A DNA stretch of 64,000 nucleotides from contig NZ_WEGK01000014.1 in the NCBI RefSeq assembly GCF_009604405.1, forward strand, positions 1 through 64,000. Direction: 5' to 3'. The notes under the pieces are model-generated. The model saw only the letters and a program-made list of their open reading frames with translations. It searched no databases and was not told the origin of the DNA. This DNA is from Nocardia macrotermitis (GTDB lineage: Bacteria > Actinomycetota > Actinomycetes > Mycobacteriales > Mycobacteriaceae). Below, piece after piece: positions 53,022 through 61,338 of the stretch (position 1 is the first letter of the stretch; each line of letters begins with the position of its first letter). The translations under genes and the position numbers were made by a program.

Positions 53022-53621
53022 ATGACCACCGAGCCGCCCGGACTGCGGGAACGCAAGAACGCCCGGACTCGCCGCACCCTCGCCGAGGCGGCGGAACGGC
53101 TGTTTCTGGAGAAGGGTTACGACCAGGTCGGCATCAAGGAGATCGCCGACGCGGCCGAGATCTCGGTGCCGACGCTGTTCCGCCACGTCCCCGACGGCAA
53201 GGAAGCGGTGATGTTCGACGACGGTGTGGAGCGTCGAGAGAGCCTGCTCACTGCGGTGCGTGATCGCCCGGCGGGGCAGTCGCTGTTGGCCGCGTTGCGC
53301 GAGTTCATGGCGGGTCGGGGGCCGTTCCTGGTTGATCCCGGCCCGCAGATGCGACGACGCACCGAGCTGATCATGGGCACCCCCGCGCTGCGCGAGTACT
53401 CCCGCCGCCTGTGGATTCGCTGCGAAGCCCCCTTGGCCTCGGCCGTCGCCGCCGACCTCGGTCGTGAGCCCGACGACGTCACCGCCCGCGCCATCGCCCG
53501 CTACGTCCTCGAGATCCCCCAATTCCTCGGCGACGAACCCGACCCCCGCGCCGCCCTGGACGCGATCTTCGCCCTACTCGAACGCGGCCTGGACGGAGTG
53601 CGTCGCCCGGCGGCCGGCTGA
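53022..53621 (+). CDS. TetR family transcriptional regulator
   Basis: 199 aa. HTH: IKEIADAAEISVPTLFRHVPDGKEAVM. ATG 53022 lies 21 bases after the inverted repeat, so it is surely autoregulated if the dyad is its site; probable repressor of the divergent flavin monooxygenase. Confidence 0.9.
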   Translation: MTTEPPGLRERKNARTRRTLAEAAERLFLEKGYDQVGIKEIADAAEISVPTLFRHVPDGKEAVMFDDGVERRESLLTAVRDRPAGQSLLAALREFMAGRGPFLVDPGPQMRRRTELIMGTPALREYSRRLWIRCEAPLASAVAADLGREPDDVTARAIARYVLEIPQFLGDEPDPRAALDAIFALLERGLDGVRRPAAG

Positions 53622-53769
53622 GACGCGCCGATCCGTCGCCGAGCGCGGCCTACCTGGGGAACAAGGAAAGTGTTTGGCGCATAACGTCTTCGGCGACATT
53701 ACCGGCCTTGGCCGAAACGCTGGGGTTCGGCAGATACGGCCCCATGAAATCGGTGCAAAACGGGGGCGG

Positions 53770-54912
53770 TCAGGAGCCGGCGAGGGTGCGGGCGATGACG
53801 AGGCGTTGGATCTGGTTGGTGCCCTCGAAGATCTGGGTGATCTTGGCTTCGCGCATGTAGCGTTCGACGCGGAAGTCGCGGGTGTAGCCGTAGCCGCCGA
53901 GGACCTGGACCGCGTCGGTGGTGACCTTCATGGCGGCGTCGGTGGCGACGAGTTTGGCTACGGATGCGTTGCGGGAGTAGGGGAGTCCGGCGTCGCGGCG
54001 GCGGGCGGCGTCGAGGTAGGTGGCGCGGGCGGAGTCGACGGCGGCGGCCATGTCGGCGAGTAGGAAGCCCAGGCCCTGGTGGTCGATGATCTTGCGGCCG
54101 AAGGCGGTTCGTTCCTTGGCGTAGGCCACGGCCTCGTCGAGTGCGGCCTGGGCCAGGCCGACGGCCACCGCCGCGATGCCCAGACGTCCGGAATCCAGTG
54201 CGCTGAAAGCGATCTGGAGGCCCTGGCCCTCCTCACCGATGCGACGGCCGGAGTCGACCAGGGCGTCGTCGTAGTGGGCGGACGTGGTGGGGATCGCGGT
54301 CAGCCCCATCTTCTCCTCGGGTTTGCCGAAGCTCAGGCCGGGGGTGTTCTTGTCGACCAGGAAGCACGAAATGCCGCGGGAGCCTTCGCCGGTGCGGGCG
54401 AAGAGGTTGTAGAAATCGGCGACACCGCCGTGGGTGATCCACGCCTTGGTGCCGGAGATGCGGTAGCCGTCCGGGGTGGCGGTGGCCTTGCAGGACAGTG
54501 CCGCCGCATCGGAGCCGGCCTGTGGTTCGGACAAGCTGTAGGCCCCGATGGTGTTGCCGCCCAACATATCCGGCAGCCAGCGCTGCTGCTGCTCGGTGGT
54601 GCCGAACATCATCAGCGGATGACACGAGAGGCTGTGCACGCTGACCGCCACCGCCACGGCCGCCCAGCGGGCCGCGATCTCCTCGAGCACCTGAAGGTAC
54701 ACCTCGTACGGCTGATCGCCGCCGCCCCACTCGGACGGATACGGCAGGCTCAGCAGACCGGCCTCGCCGAGCGTGGCGAACACTCCGTCGGGATAGGTCT
54801 CGGCCTTCTCGTGGGCGTCGGCGATCGGTGCGAGCACCTTGTCGGCGATATCGCGGGTCAGCTGGATCAGGTCGTGCGCCTCGGCGGTGGGCAGCAGACG
54901 ATCGACGGCCAC
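53770..54912 (-). CDS. Acyl-CoA dehydrogenase
   Basis: 380 aa from GTG 54912, which sits 6 bases after AGGGAG (a TTG two codons earlier is too close). Standard family marks: YSLSEPQAGSDAAAL, KAWITHGG, ERTAFGRKI, VLGGYGYTRDF, and catalytic Glu in IFEGTNQIQRL. FAD-dependent alpha,beta-dehydrogenation of an unknown acyl-CoA. Divergent from a TetR gene across an AGTACTG dyad. Confidence 0.93.
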   Translation of the reverse strand: MAVDRLLPTAEAHDLIQLTRDIADKVLAPIADAHEKAETYPDGVFATLGEAGLLSLPYPSEWGGGDQPYEVYLQVLEEIAARWAAVAVAVSVHSLSCHPLMMFGTTEQQQRWLPDMLGGNTIGAYSLSEPQAGSDAAALSCKATATPDGYRISGTKAWITHGGVADFYNLFARTGEGSRGISCFLVDKNTPGLSFGKPEEKMGLTAIPTTSAHYDDALVDSGRRIGEEGQGLQIAFSALDSGRLGIAAVAVGLAQAALDEAVAYAKERTAFGRKIIDHQGLGFLLADMAAAVDSARATYLDAARRRDAGLPYSRNASVAKLVATDAAMKVTTDAVQVLGGYGYTRDFRVERYMREAKITQIFEGTNQIQRLVIARTLAGS

Positions 54913-54974
54913 GGACAACTCCCTTGCGACTCGGACGAGATCGGTACGTGCAGTAGTACCGAATTACGAGCCAG

Positions 54975-54998
54975 AGTACTGCCCGCCCGGACAGTACT
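54975..54998. promoter_or_regulatory. AGTACTG-N10-CAGTACT operator
   Basis: A 7-bp perfect inverted repeat with more AGTAC-like half-sites on both sides (54950-54956, 55004-55016), midway between the acyl-CoA dehydrogenase and TetR starts. Confidence 0.6.
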
Positions 54999-55044
54999 GC
55001 AAGGAGTACTTCGGTACTGATTGTGATATGGCATCATCGCGGAT

Positions 55045-55620
55045 ATGGCTCCGACCGAGTTCGCCACGCGGCGGCGCACCGAATTGTTCGACGCCCTGGT
55101 GGATCTGTTCCTCGCCGAGGGTTTCGCGCACCTGACCCTCGGTGATATCGCCGCGCGCCTGCGCTGCTCGAAGTCCACCCTCTACACCCTGGCCGGAAGT
55201 AAGGAACAACTCGTCCGCGCCGCCACCGTGCACTTCTTCCGCCGCTCCACCGAACAGGTCGAGGCCCGGGTCCGCCCGATCACCGGCGCCCGGCAACGAA
55301 TCGTGGCCTACCTCTCCGCGGTCGGCGCCGAATTGTCCACGGCCTCCGATCAATTCATGACCGACCTGGACGCCTTCCCGCCCGCCCGCGAGATCTACGA
55401 ACGCAACACCCGCATCGCCGCCGACCGCGTCCGCGACCTGATCGACGAGGGCGTCACCGCGGGCGAATTCCGCAGCGTCCACGCGACATTCGCCGCCGAC
55501 CTCACCGCCACCATGATGGTCCGCATCCAACAGGGCGGCGTCCGCACCCGCACCGGCCTCGACGACGCCGACGCCTACCGCGAACTAGCCGCCCTGCTCA
55601 CGGCGGGCATCAGCGCCTGA
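55045..55620 (+). CDS. TetR family transcriptional regulator
   Basis: 191 aa. HTH: LGDIAARLRCSKSTLYTLAGSKEQLV. The C-terminal domain (YERNTRIAADRVRDLIDEGVTAGEF) matches acyl-CoA-responsive TetR proteins. Probable repressor of the divergent acyl-CoA dehydrogenase. Confidence 0.9.
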   Translation: MAPTEFATRRRTELFDALVDLFLAEGFAHLTLGDIAARLRCSKSTLYTLAGSKEQLVRAATVHFFRRSTEQVEARVRPITGARQRIVAYLSAVGAELSTASDQFMTDLDAFPPAREIYERNTRIAADRVRDLIDEGVTAGEFRSVHATFAADLTATMMVRIQQGGVRTRTGLDDADAYRELAALLTAGISA

Positions 55621-55747
55621 ATCCTGTTGCGCGCCGATGGATCTCCTGTATCCGGGGCGTCCCGGGACGATTCGAGTCCGAACCACGATGGTCCGGAATA
55701 CGAGTGTGATGGGTGTGCGGCGGGTGCTGTTGTGCGAAGGTGGGGGT

Positions 55748-56440
55748 ATGAGGGTTGTTGGTTTGATCGGTGGTATGAGCTGGGAGTCGACGGCGGAGTA
55801 CTACCGCTTGTTGAACGTTCTCGTTCGGGAGCGTTTGGGTGGGTTGCATTCCGCGGAGTGTGTTGTGTACTCGGTGGATTTCGCCGAGATCGAGAGATTG
55901 CAGGTTGCCGGTGCCTGGGTAGAGGCCGGGGAGATGCTGGCGGGTGCGGCACGAGCGCTGACGGCGGCGGGGGCAGAGGTGCTGTTGTTGTGCACGAACA
56001 CCATGCACAAGGTTGCTGATCGGGTCAGTGCTGCGACTTCGGTACCCTTACTGCATCTCGTGGATGCCACCGCGAATGCCGTACTGGCGGAAGGTGTGTC
56101 GAAGGTGGGTCTGCTCGGTACGGCATTCACTATGGAGCAGGAGTTCTATCGCGATCGCCTCGCTGGTCACGGACTGGACGTTCTGATTCCTGATGACACA
56201 GGTCGTGAGCTGGTGCATCGCGTGATCTACGGCGAATTGTGTCAGGGTGTCATCCGTGCGGACTCCCGCGCGGCCTACCAGCGTGTGATCGAGGACCTGG
56301 TCGCCCGAGGAGCAGAAGGAATCGTCCTCGGCTGCACGGAGATCGAACTACTCCTGGACTCGGCCCACAGTCCGGTCCCGCTGTTCCCGACAACCCGGCT
56401 GCATGTCGAAGCGGCGATCGACATCGCTCTGGGAACTTGA
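55748..56440 (+). CDS. Aspartate/glutamate racemase family protein
   Basis: 230 aa. MRVVGLIGGMSWEST start, first catalytic Cys in LLCTNTMHK, second in VLGCTEIELLL: both cysteines of a cofactor-independent racemase are present. Interconverts L/D-Asp (or Glu). ATG 55748 follows AAGGTGGGGG; the in-frame extension to 55637 is not part of the family. Stands alone; GT-rich coding strand in its first half. Confidence 0.9.
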   Translation: MRVVGLIGGMSWESTAEYYRLLNVLVRERLGGLHSAECVVYSVDFAEIERLQVAGAWVEAGEMLAGAARALTAAGAEVLLLCTNTMHKVADRVSAATSVPLLHLVDATANAVLAEGVSKVGLLGTAFTMEQEFYRDRLAGHGLDVLIPDDTGRELVHRVIYGELCQGVIRADSRAAYQRVIEDLVARGAEGIVLGCTEIELLLDSAHSPVPLFPTTRLHVEAAIDIALGT

Positions 56441-56477
56441 CCGCGCCCCGGTCGACCGCAGTCGATCGAAAGCGAGT

Positions 56478-56684
56478 GTGGCCGGCGAGGTCGGCGGGGT
56501 GGACCACATCGGGTTCTCGGTGGCCGATAGTCCGACGCTGGATCGGATCCTGATCAACCTCGAAGCCGCAGGTGACAAGGTGCACCGCCGGTTCCGTGAG
56601 TCGACAAACGCAGACACCGCATTCATCACCGATATCGACGGCTACCTGCTCCAGCTCACTGCTGGGGACCCGGCGCGGCCCTGA
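56478..56684 (+). pseudogene. Partial VOC (glyoxalase/dioxygenase) domain
   Basis: VDHIGFSVADSPTLDRIL and the end TAFITDIDGYLLQL make one beta-alpha-beta-beta-beta unit of a VOC protein, half a normal domain pair. Only a GTG (56478) with no ribosome-binding site is available. Overlaps the convergent TetR gene's 3' end. Probably a truncated remnant. Confidence 0.5.
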
Positions 56685-57423
56685 ACTGGGGCGCAGCACA
56701 CTCAGCGGGCGGACTCCCCGTAGGCCCGGCTGAACTCTCCGCCGAGAATCTCCATGTTCCGTCAGGCTTCAGCACTATGGTCTTCGCCCCAGCCGACCGG
56801 TCTCCTCCGGCATCGGGGACATCCGACGCAAGAGAGCGGATCAGCCGGTCCATAACGATGCCGGCATCACGTCGCGCTTGTTCGTGATCGTTTGCTCCCG
56901 CCACGAAGAGAGTTGCTTCCCTCATCGCACCCAACAGAGTCGAAACGGTAGCTTGAACCGGCTGCTGTGGTATCTGTCCAGTTCGGATGGCGTTAGCCAC
57001 CAGGTCCTGGGTCATTCCCGCGTTGTGGCGGTTGCCGATCTCGCTCCATCGCGCCCAGCCCAATGCCGCTGGGCCATCCATCAATACGATTCGATGCACT
57101 TCCGGATCGGAGCAGGCGTCGAGCCAAAAGGTGACGCCGAGCCGCATTACCTCCAATGGATCCGATTGACCGGCCGCTGCGATCACCTCGGCCATGCGCG
57201 CGGCCATGTCTCCATCCACCCGTTCGTACACCGCCGCGAACAACTCGGTCTTGTCGGCGAAGTGATGGTAAAGCGCACCGCGGGTCACCCCGGCCGAACG
57301 CACTATGGTCTCCAGAGCCACTTCAGCGAAGCCGTCCGATGCGAATAACGGCCGGGCCGCCGCGATCAACCGTTCACGGGTATCAGCAGTGCGCTCGGCT
57401 TGTGTGCGGCGACTGTCGGCCAT
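56656..57423 (-). CDS. TetR family transcriptional regulator
   Basis: 255 aa from ATG 57423. HTH: LETIVRSAGVTRGALYHHFADKTELF, typical of AcrR/PsrA-like repressors. The C-terminal ~45 residues (after SLASDVPDAGG) look like a read-through low-complexity tail overlapping the VOC remnant, longer than usual. Divergent from the hydrolase gene across TATGCA-rich repeats. Confidence 0.86.
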   Translation of the reverse strand: MADSRRTQAERTADTRERLIAAARPLFASDGFAEVALETIVRSAGVTRGALYHHFADKTELFAAVYERVDGDMAARMAEVIAAAGQSDPLEVMRLGVTFWLDACSDPEVHRIVLMDGPAALGWARWSEIGNRHNAGMTQDLVANAIRTGQIPQQPVQATVSTLLGAMREATLFVAGANDHEQARRDAGIVMDRLIRSLASDVPDAGGDRSAGAKTIVLKPDGTWRFSAESSAGPTGSPPAECAAPQFRAAPGPQQ

Positions 57424-57586
57424 CAATCTCGCCCTTCGCGCCTACTCGACATCCACATTGTATGCACCACCATACAGTCCGTATGCATGTTACCCGGCGA
57501 CATCCAGCTTGCCAATTCGGTCGACGCCAGAACTCTCACCTGGGCGAATGCAAATGGATTCACTCAGCTGCGGTGGGCAGCCTCGA

Positions 57587-57613
57587 CTAATATACATTCG
57601 GTATGTATATTAG
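57587..57613. promoter_or_regulatory. Perfect 27-bp operator CTAATATACAT-N5-ATGTATATTAG
   Basis: 11-bp arms pair without mismatch. A related CATAC-N5-GTATG dyad lies at ~57471 next to the TetR start and a CGTAC/GTACG pair at ~57617. These sites probably bind the TetR protein encoded at 56656 and cover the hydrolase promoter. Confidence 0.75.
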
Positions 57614-57668
57614 TGCGTACATCGTGTACGTAACGACGACCATTGCACCTACTGCTACGGGAGCCTCG

Positions 57669-58511
57669 ATGCCGACTATTGACCTTGATCAAGGCCGAAT
57701 CCACTACCGCGTGACTGGGCCGGACAGCAGTGTCGAACCACCTGTGGTGTTCGTGCACGGCCTGCTCTGCAATAGTGAAGTGTGGACCAGTACGGCCGCG
57801 GCGCTGGCCGAATGCGGTGTCTGTTCGTATGCCATGGACCTGCCGCTGGGATCGCATCCCATCGCCTTGGCTGCCGACGCAGATTTGACGCCATACGGTG
57901 TCGGGCGTCTGATACTCGACTTTCTGGAGGCATTGCAGCTCAGCGATGTCACCCTCGTCGGCAACGACACTGGTACCGCATTGTGCCTGTATGTGACCGA
58001 CACTGATCACAGCCGAATCGGCCGCCTGGTTCTGACCGACGGTGACTGCTTCGACCAGTTCCCGCCACCCTCGTTGGGGCTGGTCTTCAAACTCGGGCGC
58101 CGCCCGGTCGGCCTGCGAGTCCTCACTGCTGTCCAACGCCTCACCGCCTTGCGGCAACGCGCCTATGGGCTGAACGTGTCCGAACCACTGGATCCGGCAT
58201 TGACTCTGCGCTGGATCACCCCTGCGGGCACCGACCGAGGTGTCCGGCGGGACACCGCCAAATTCCTCCGTACGGTCGACCCCGCAGAGTTACTTCGCAT
58301 ATCGAACCGGCTGCACGACTTCACCAAGCCGGTCCTGGTGCTTTGGGGTGACGCGGATCAGTTCTTTCCGCTGTCTCTGGGGCGCAGACTGGCGGGAGCC
58401 TTCGCCAACGCACACCTCGTCGAGGTCGCCGACGGCCGCACCTTCTTCCCGCTCGACCATCCACAACGCGTCGCAGACGAAGTTCGAGCAGCGTTCCGGT
58501 TTGGAGGCTGA
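57669..58511 (+). CDS. Alpha/beta hydrolase with Asp nucleophile (haloalkane dehalogenase/epoxide hydrolase-like)
   Basis: 280 aa. Oxyanion VFVHGLLCN, nucleophile elbow VGNDTG with Asp100, acid in LWGDADQFF, His in FFPLDHPQRV. An Asp nucleophile fits dehalogenase/epoxide-hydrolase branches rather than serine esterases. ATG 57669 preferred (family start MPTIDLDQGRIHYRVTG). Likely repressed by the divergent TetR. Confidence 0.87.
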   Translation: MPTIDLDQGRIHYRVTGPDSSVEPPVVFVHGLLCNSEVWTSTAAALAECGVCSYAMDLPLGSHPIALAADADLTPYGVGRLILDFLEALQLSDVTLVGNDTGTALCLYVTDTDHSRIGRLVLTDGDCFDQFPPPSLGLVFKLGRRPVGLRVLTAVQRLTALRQRAYGLNVSEPLDPALTLRWITPAGTDRGVRRDTAKFLRTVDPAELLRISNRLHDFTKPVLVLWGDADQFFPLSLGRRLAGAFANAHLVEVADGRTFFPLDHPQRVADEVRAAFRFGG

Positions 58512-58867
58512 CAGCCTGCCCCTTCGTAATCCACAAGACACACAACGCTGTCGGGCAGATCCGAAACTGCCGCGCCGTGCAACGACACCGACATCGCGGC
58601 AAATCCCACCGCTCCCGTATCGACCAGGTGGAAGGCATTACGACGGCGCATCCCCTTGTGCGGCAACCTATTCGGTGCGGATTTCGGAGCATGCGGCGGC
58701 TCCGTGGGCGGCATCGGCGAACCGCTGTATCCTCACCTACCGCGAAGGCGGTATCCCGACCCGCGGTCGATCATCGTCTGAACAATCCGTTCATGAGCGA
58801 TTGGGTACACCCGGCGTACACCGGCCTCTCAGCGTTTCCACAGCGGTTGCCCGGCAGGGTTCGCGGC
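58512..58867. other. 356-bp region without a recognisable gene
   Basis: Between the hydrolase and the DUF347 gene. Both contain overlapping open frames here, but none has coding-like codon use or a known domain. It must hold the DUF347 promoter; no clear hexamers seen. Confidence 0.4.
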
Positions 58868-59731
58868 ATGGATTACGCATCGGGTCGGTCGGGACAGGTC
58901 GGTGTGGGGAAGCAGCGGGACCCCACGCGCGCCTCGTCGAGTGTGTACAAGCTGCCGCAGATCACCGTGTTGTTCTGGGTGTTGAAGATCGCCGCGACGA
59001 CGTTGGGGGAGACCGGGGGCGACATGCTGTCGCAGACCCTGAACCTCGGATACGTCGCCGCGTCGGTGTTGTTGTTCTCGATTTTCCTTGTGGCCCTGGT
59101 GATTCAGCTGCGGGTGCGCAGATTCGAACCGGGGTTGTACTGGCTGGTGATCGCGGCGACCAGTACCGCGGGCACCACGATGGCCGATCTGCTGACCCGC
59201 GGACCGGGTTCGGGGACCTCGACCGCGGGCGGGCTGGGGTACGCCGGTGGCGCGCTGGTGTTGATTGCCGGGCTCGCGCTGGTGTTCGCGGTGTGGAAGG
59301 GCACCGGGCTGAGCTACGACGTCACGAAGGTCACCACCTTCCGCGGCGAGCTGCTCTACTGGGCCGCGATCCTGCTGTCGAACACGCTCGGCACCACCAC
59401 CGGCGACTACCTCGCCGACGAGACCGGACTCGGGTATTGGCGTGCGGCAGTGGTGATTTCGGTGGTGATGGCGCTGATCCTTGCCGCCCACTACTTCACC
59501 CGGATCTCCGGCGTCGTGCTGTTCTGGGCCGCGTTCATCCTGACCCGCCCCCTGGGCGCCACCGTGGGCAACTACCTGTCCAAAGAGCGCGAGAAGGGCG
59601 GCCTGGAACTGGGCACCTACACGGTCTCGGCGATCCTGGCCGTAGTACTGATCGCGGGGGTCGTCTATACGTACGTCGCCATACGCCGTGCCGCACAACC
59701 GAATACGCGCGAGTTGGTGCAGGCGGAGTGA
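58868..59731 (+). CDS. DUF347 repeat membrane protein, 287 aa
   Basis: Eight-helix membrane protein of the COG4705/DUF347 family, with repeats LFWVLKIAATTLGETGGD, YWLVIAATSTAGTTMAD, LYWAAILLSNTLGTTTGDY and LFWAAFILTRPLGATVGNY. Paralogue of the protein at 8348-9592, without its soluble tail. ATG 58868 (MDYASGRSG). Function unknown. Confidence 0.82.
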   Translation: MDYASGRSGQVGVGKQRDPTRASSSVYKLPQITVLFWVLKIAATTLGETGGDMLSQTLNLGYVAASVLLFSIFLVALVIQLRVRRFEPGLYWLVIAATSTAGTTMADLLTRGPGSGTSTAGGLGYAGGALVLIAGLALVFAVWKGTGLSYDVTKVTTFRGELLYWAAILLSNTLGTTTGDYLADETGLGYWRAAVVISVVMALILAAHYFTRISGVVLFWAAFILTRPLGATVGNYLSKEREKGGLELGTYTVSAILAVVLIAGVVYTYVAIRRAAQPNTRELVQAE

Positions 59732-59764
59732 GTTCGACTCCGTCGTAGATCAGCGTGCCATGTT

Positions 59765-59804
59765 GGCCGGGCAGCCCGTCGCTCGCGCGTCGGGCTGCCC
59801 GGCC
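59765..59804 (+). terminator. Hairpin terminator after the DUF347 gene
   Basis: GGCCGGGCAGCCCG and CGGGCTGCCCGGCC form a perfect 14-bp stem with a 12-base loop, extended by flanking CCATG/CATGG with a two-base bulge. Confidence 0.8.
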
Positions 59805-59933
59805 ATGGTGTGCGCATGGGGAATTCAGCAATCGGGTACCGCGCCCGACGTCCGGGACCGGATACCGCCACTGTGCGTCGGGTGGACTGTGAATTCACTG
59901 AGGGATGTCTGAAGTCGCGCAACACTTTTCGAG

Positions 59934-59964
59934 GTTCCGGGGCAGGCATCCCCTGCCCCGGAAC
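59934..59964 (-). terminator. Hairpin terminator of the carboxylic acid reductase remnant
   Basis: GTTCCGGGGCAGG and CCTGCCCCGGAAC make a perfect 13-bp stem with a 5-base loop, three bases past the remnant's stop codon on the minus strand. Its survival shows that the gene's 3' end is intact. Confidence 0.8.
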
Positions 59965-59967
59965 GAG

Positions 59968-60545
59968 TTACAGGAGTCCGAGCTGTTCCAGGTCGTCTAT
60001 GTACTTGACGATGAGGCCGGGGGTTACCTGTGGGATGTCTTGGCGTCCACCGACTTCGGCGTCGGCGACCGCGCGGCGGAATTCGTCCGTGGGGGCGATT
60101 ACGCCGTTGATCGGGGTGTCCGGTTCGGCGTAGTTGTGCAGTAGAGGAGGAGGGAGTGGCGGCGTTGTTTGTCCGGTAGTGCCTTGATCGCGGTTTCGAA
60201 GCGGGTCAGCCAGTCCGGGTAGTTGTCGACTCGGGTGATGGGGTGGCCCGCGTCTATGAGCCAGTCGACGTAGGTGTCCAGGGAGATGCCGTCGTCGTGG
60301 GGGTTGAACAGGTGGTAGGTGCGGTGGTCGGGGGCGGGGCGGGTGCCCAGGGTGTTCACGGCCTCGGCGCTGAAATCGACTGGGAGACCGTCGTAGTGGG
60401 CGCGGGGGCGGGTGCCGTCCTGCTGCAGGGTGTAGAAGGACTTCGGTGCCAGGCCGGTGGCGACCAGCGTGAGCATGAGCCGAGTGAACATGTCGGGCAC
60501 ATTGAGTTGGCCGGTGTAGGTGTCACAGGCATCGCGCAGACGAGC
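59968..60545 (-). pseudogene. 3' remnant of a carboxylic acid reductase (thioester-reductase domain), frameshifted
   Basis: Minus strand: DTYTGQLNVPDMFTRLM, GLAPKSFYTL, AHYDGLPVDF, YHLFNPHDDGISLDTYVDWL and FETAIKALPDKQRRHSLL are the terminal part of the CAR/NRPS-type reductase domain. Near 60150 one base is lost or gained, and the family sequence resumes in the next frame (LHNYAEPDTPINGVIAPTDE, ..LIVKYIDDLEQLGLL) to a stop at 59968. The ~1000 residues before it (adenylation, carrier, NADP site) are absent. Cannot be functional. Confidence 0.8.
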
Positions 60546-60594
60546 ATGTCGACTGGAAGACGGCTGATTCAGCTCTGTCGGGTCCGTGGGGTGT

Positions 60595-61209
60595 TCACAC
60601 GCCGGGTGCCAATGCGGCGATGGTCATGCGCCGCAACACATCTCGAGTGACAACCGGCGAGGTCCGTCCCATGCTGTGCGGGGTCGAGTTGATCAGGCCG
60701 AACGTGGCGTGCGCCTTGGTGCGAGCCTCGGTCTCCGACAGGTCCGGATCGGTCTCGCGCAGCACCTGCACCCACAGTTCGACGTAGCGCCGCTGGTACC
60801 GGCGCACCTGGCGGCGGGCCGGGTCGGGCAGGGCGGCCAGGTTGCGGTCCTGGATGCGGATCAGATCGGACTCGCCGAGCGCGAAGTCGAGATGGAATTC
60901 GATCAGACCCGCCAGCGCGGTCGCGGGGTCGGCGGTGGCGGTGACGACGTCGGTGCCGCCCTCGAACAGGCGGGCGCTGATGCCGACGAGCAGTTCGGCC
61001 AGCACCGCTTCCTTGTTCGGGAAGTGCCGGTAGACCGCGGGCCCGCTGATGCCCGCGGCCGAACCCAGATCCTCGAGCCGGACCCCGGTGTATCCGCGTT
61101 CGGCGATCAGGCGGGCGGCGGCCTCGAGCAGCTGCCGCCGCCGGTCGGCCTTGGCCAGGCTGCGGCGGGTGAGTCGCGGTTCGTCGCTCGGGTCGTGATC
61201 GGGCAGCAC
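60595..61209 (-). CDS. TetR family transcriptional regulator of the acyl-CoA carboxylase genes
   Basis: 204 aa from GTG 61209 (GAGAGGAG 7 bases upstream; TTG 61245 also in frame). HTH: LEDLGSAAGISGPAVYRHFPNKEAVL. Divergent from accD/accA, as for TetR regulators of leucine/isovalerate-type catabolic operons in actinobacteria; TTAATC motifs at 61252 and 61287 lie between. Confidence 0.87.
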   Translation of the reverse strand: MLPDHDPSDEPRLTRRSLAKADRRRQLLEAAARLIAERGYTGVRLEDLGSAAGISGPAVYRHFPNKEAVLAELLVGISARLFEGGTDVVTATADPATALAGLIEFHLDFALGESDLIRIQDRNLAALPDPARRQVRRYQRRYVELWVQVLRETDPDLSETEARTKAHATFGLINSTPHSMGRTSPVVTRDVLRRMTIAALAPGV

Positions 61210-61338
61210 CGTCGAATCTCCTCTCCGCGCACGGGGTGTGGACAACTCAGTTAATCACAGTTATCTTGAATTCGGTGATCGAGGATTAACCGAATCGACT
61301 CGACGGTCACGGATGACCGGATTACGACGGGCGGCGAG

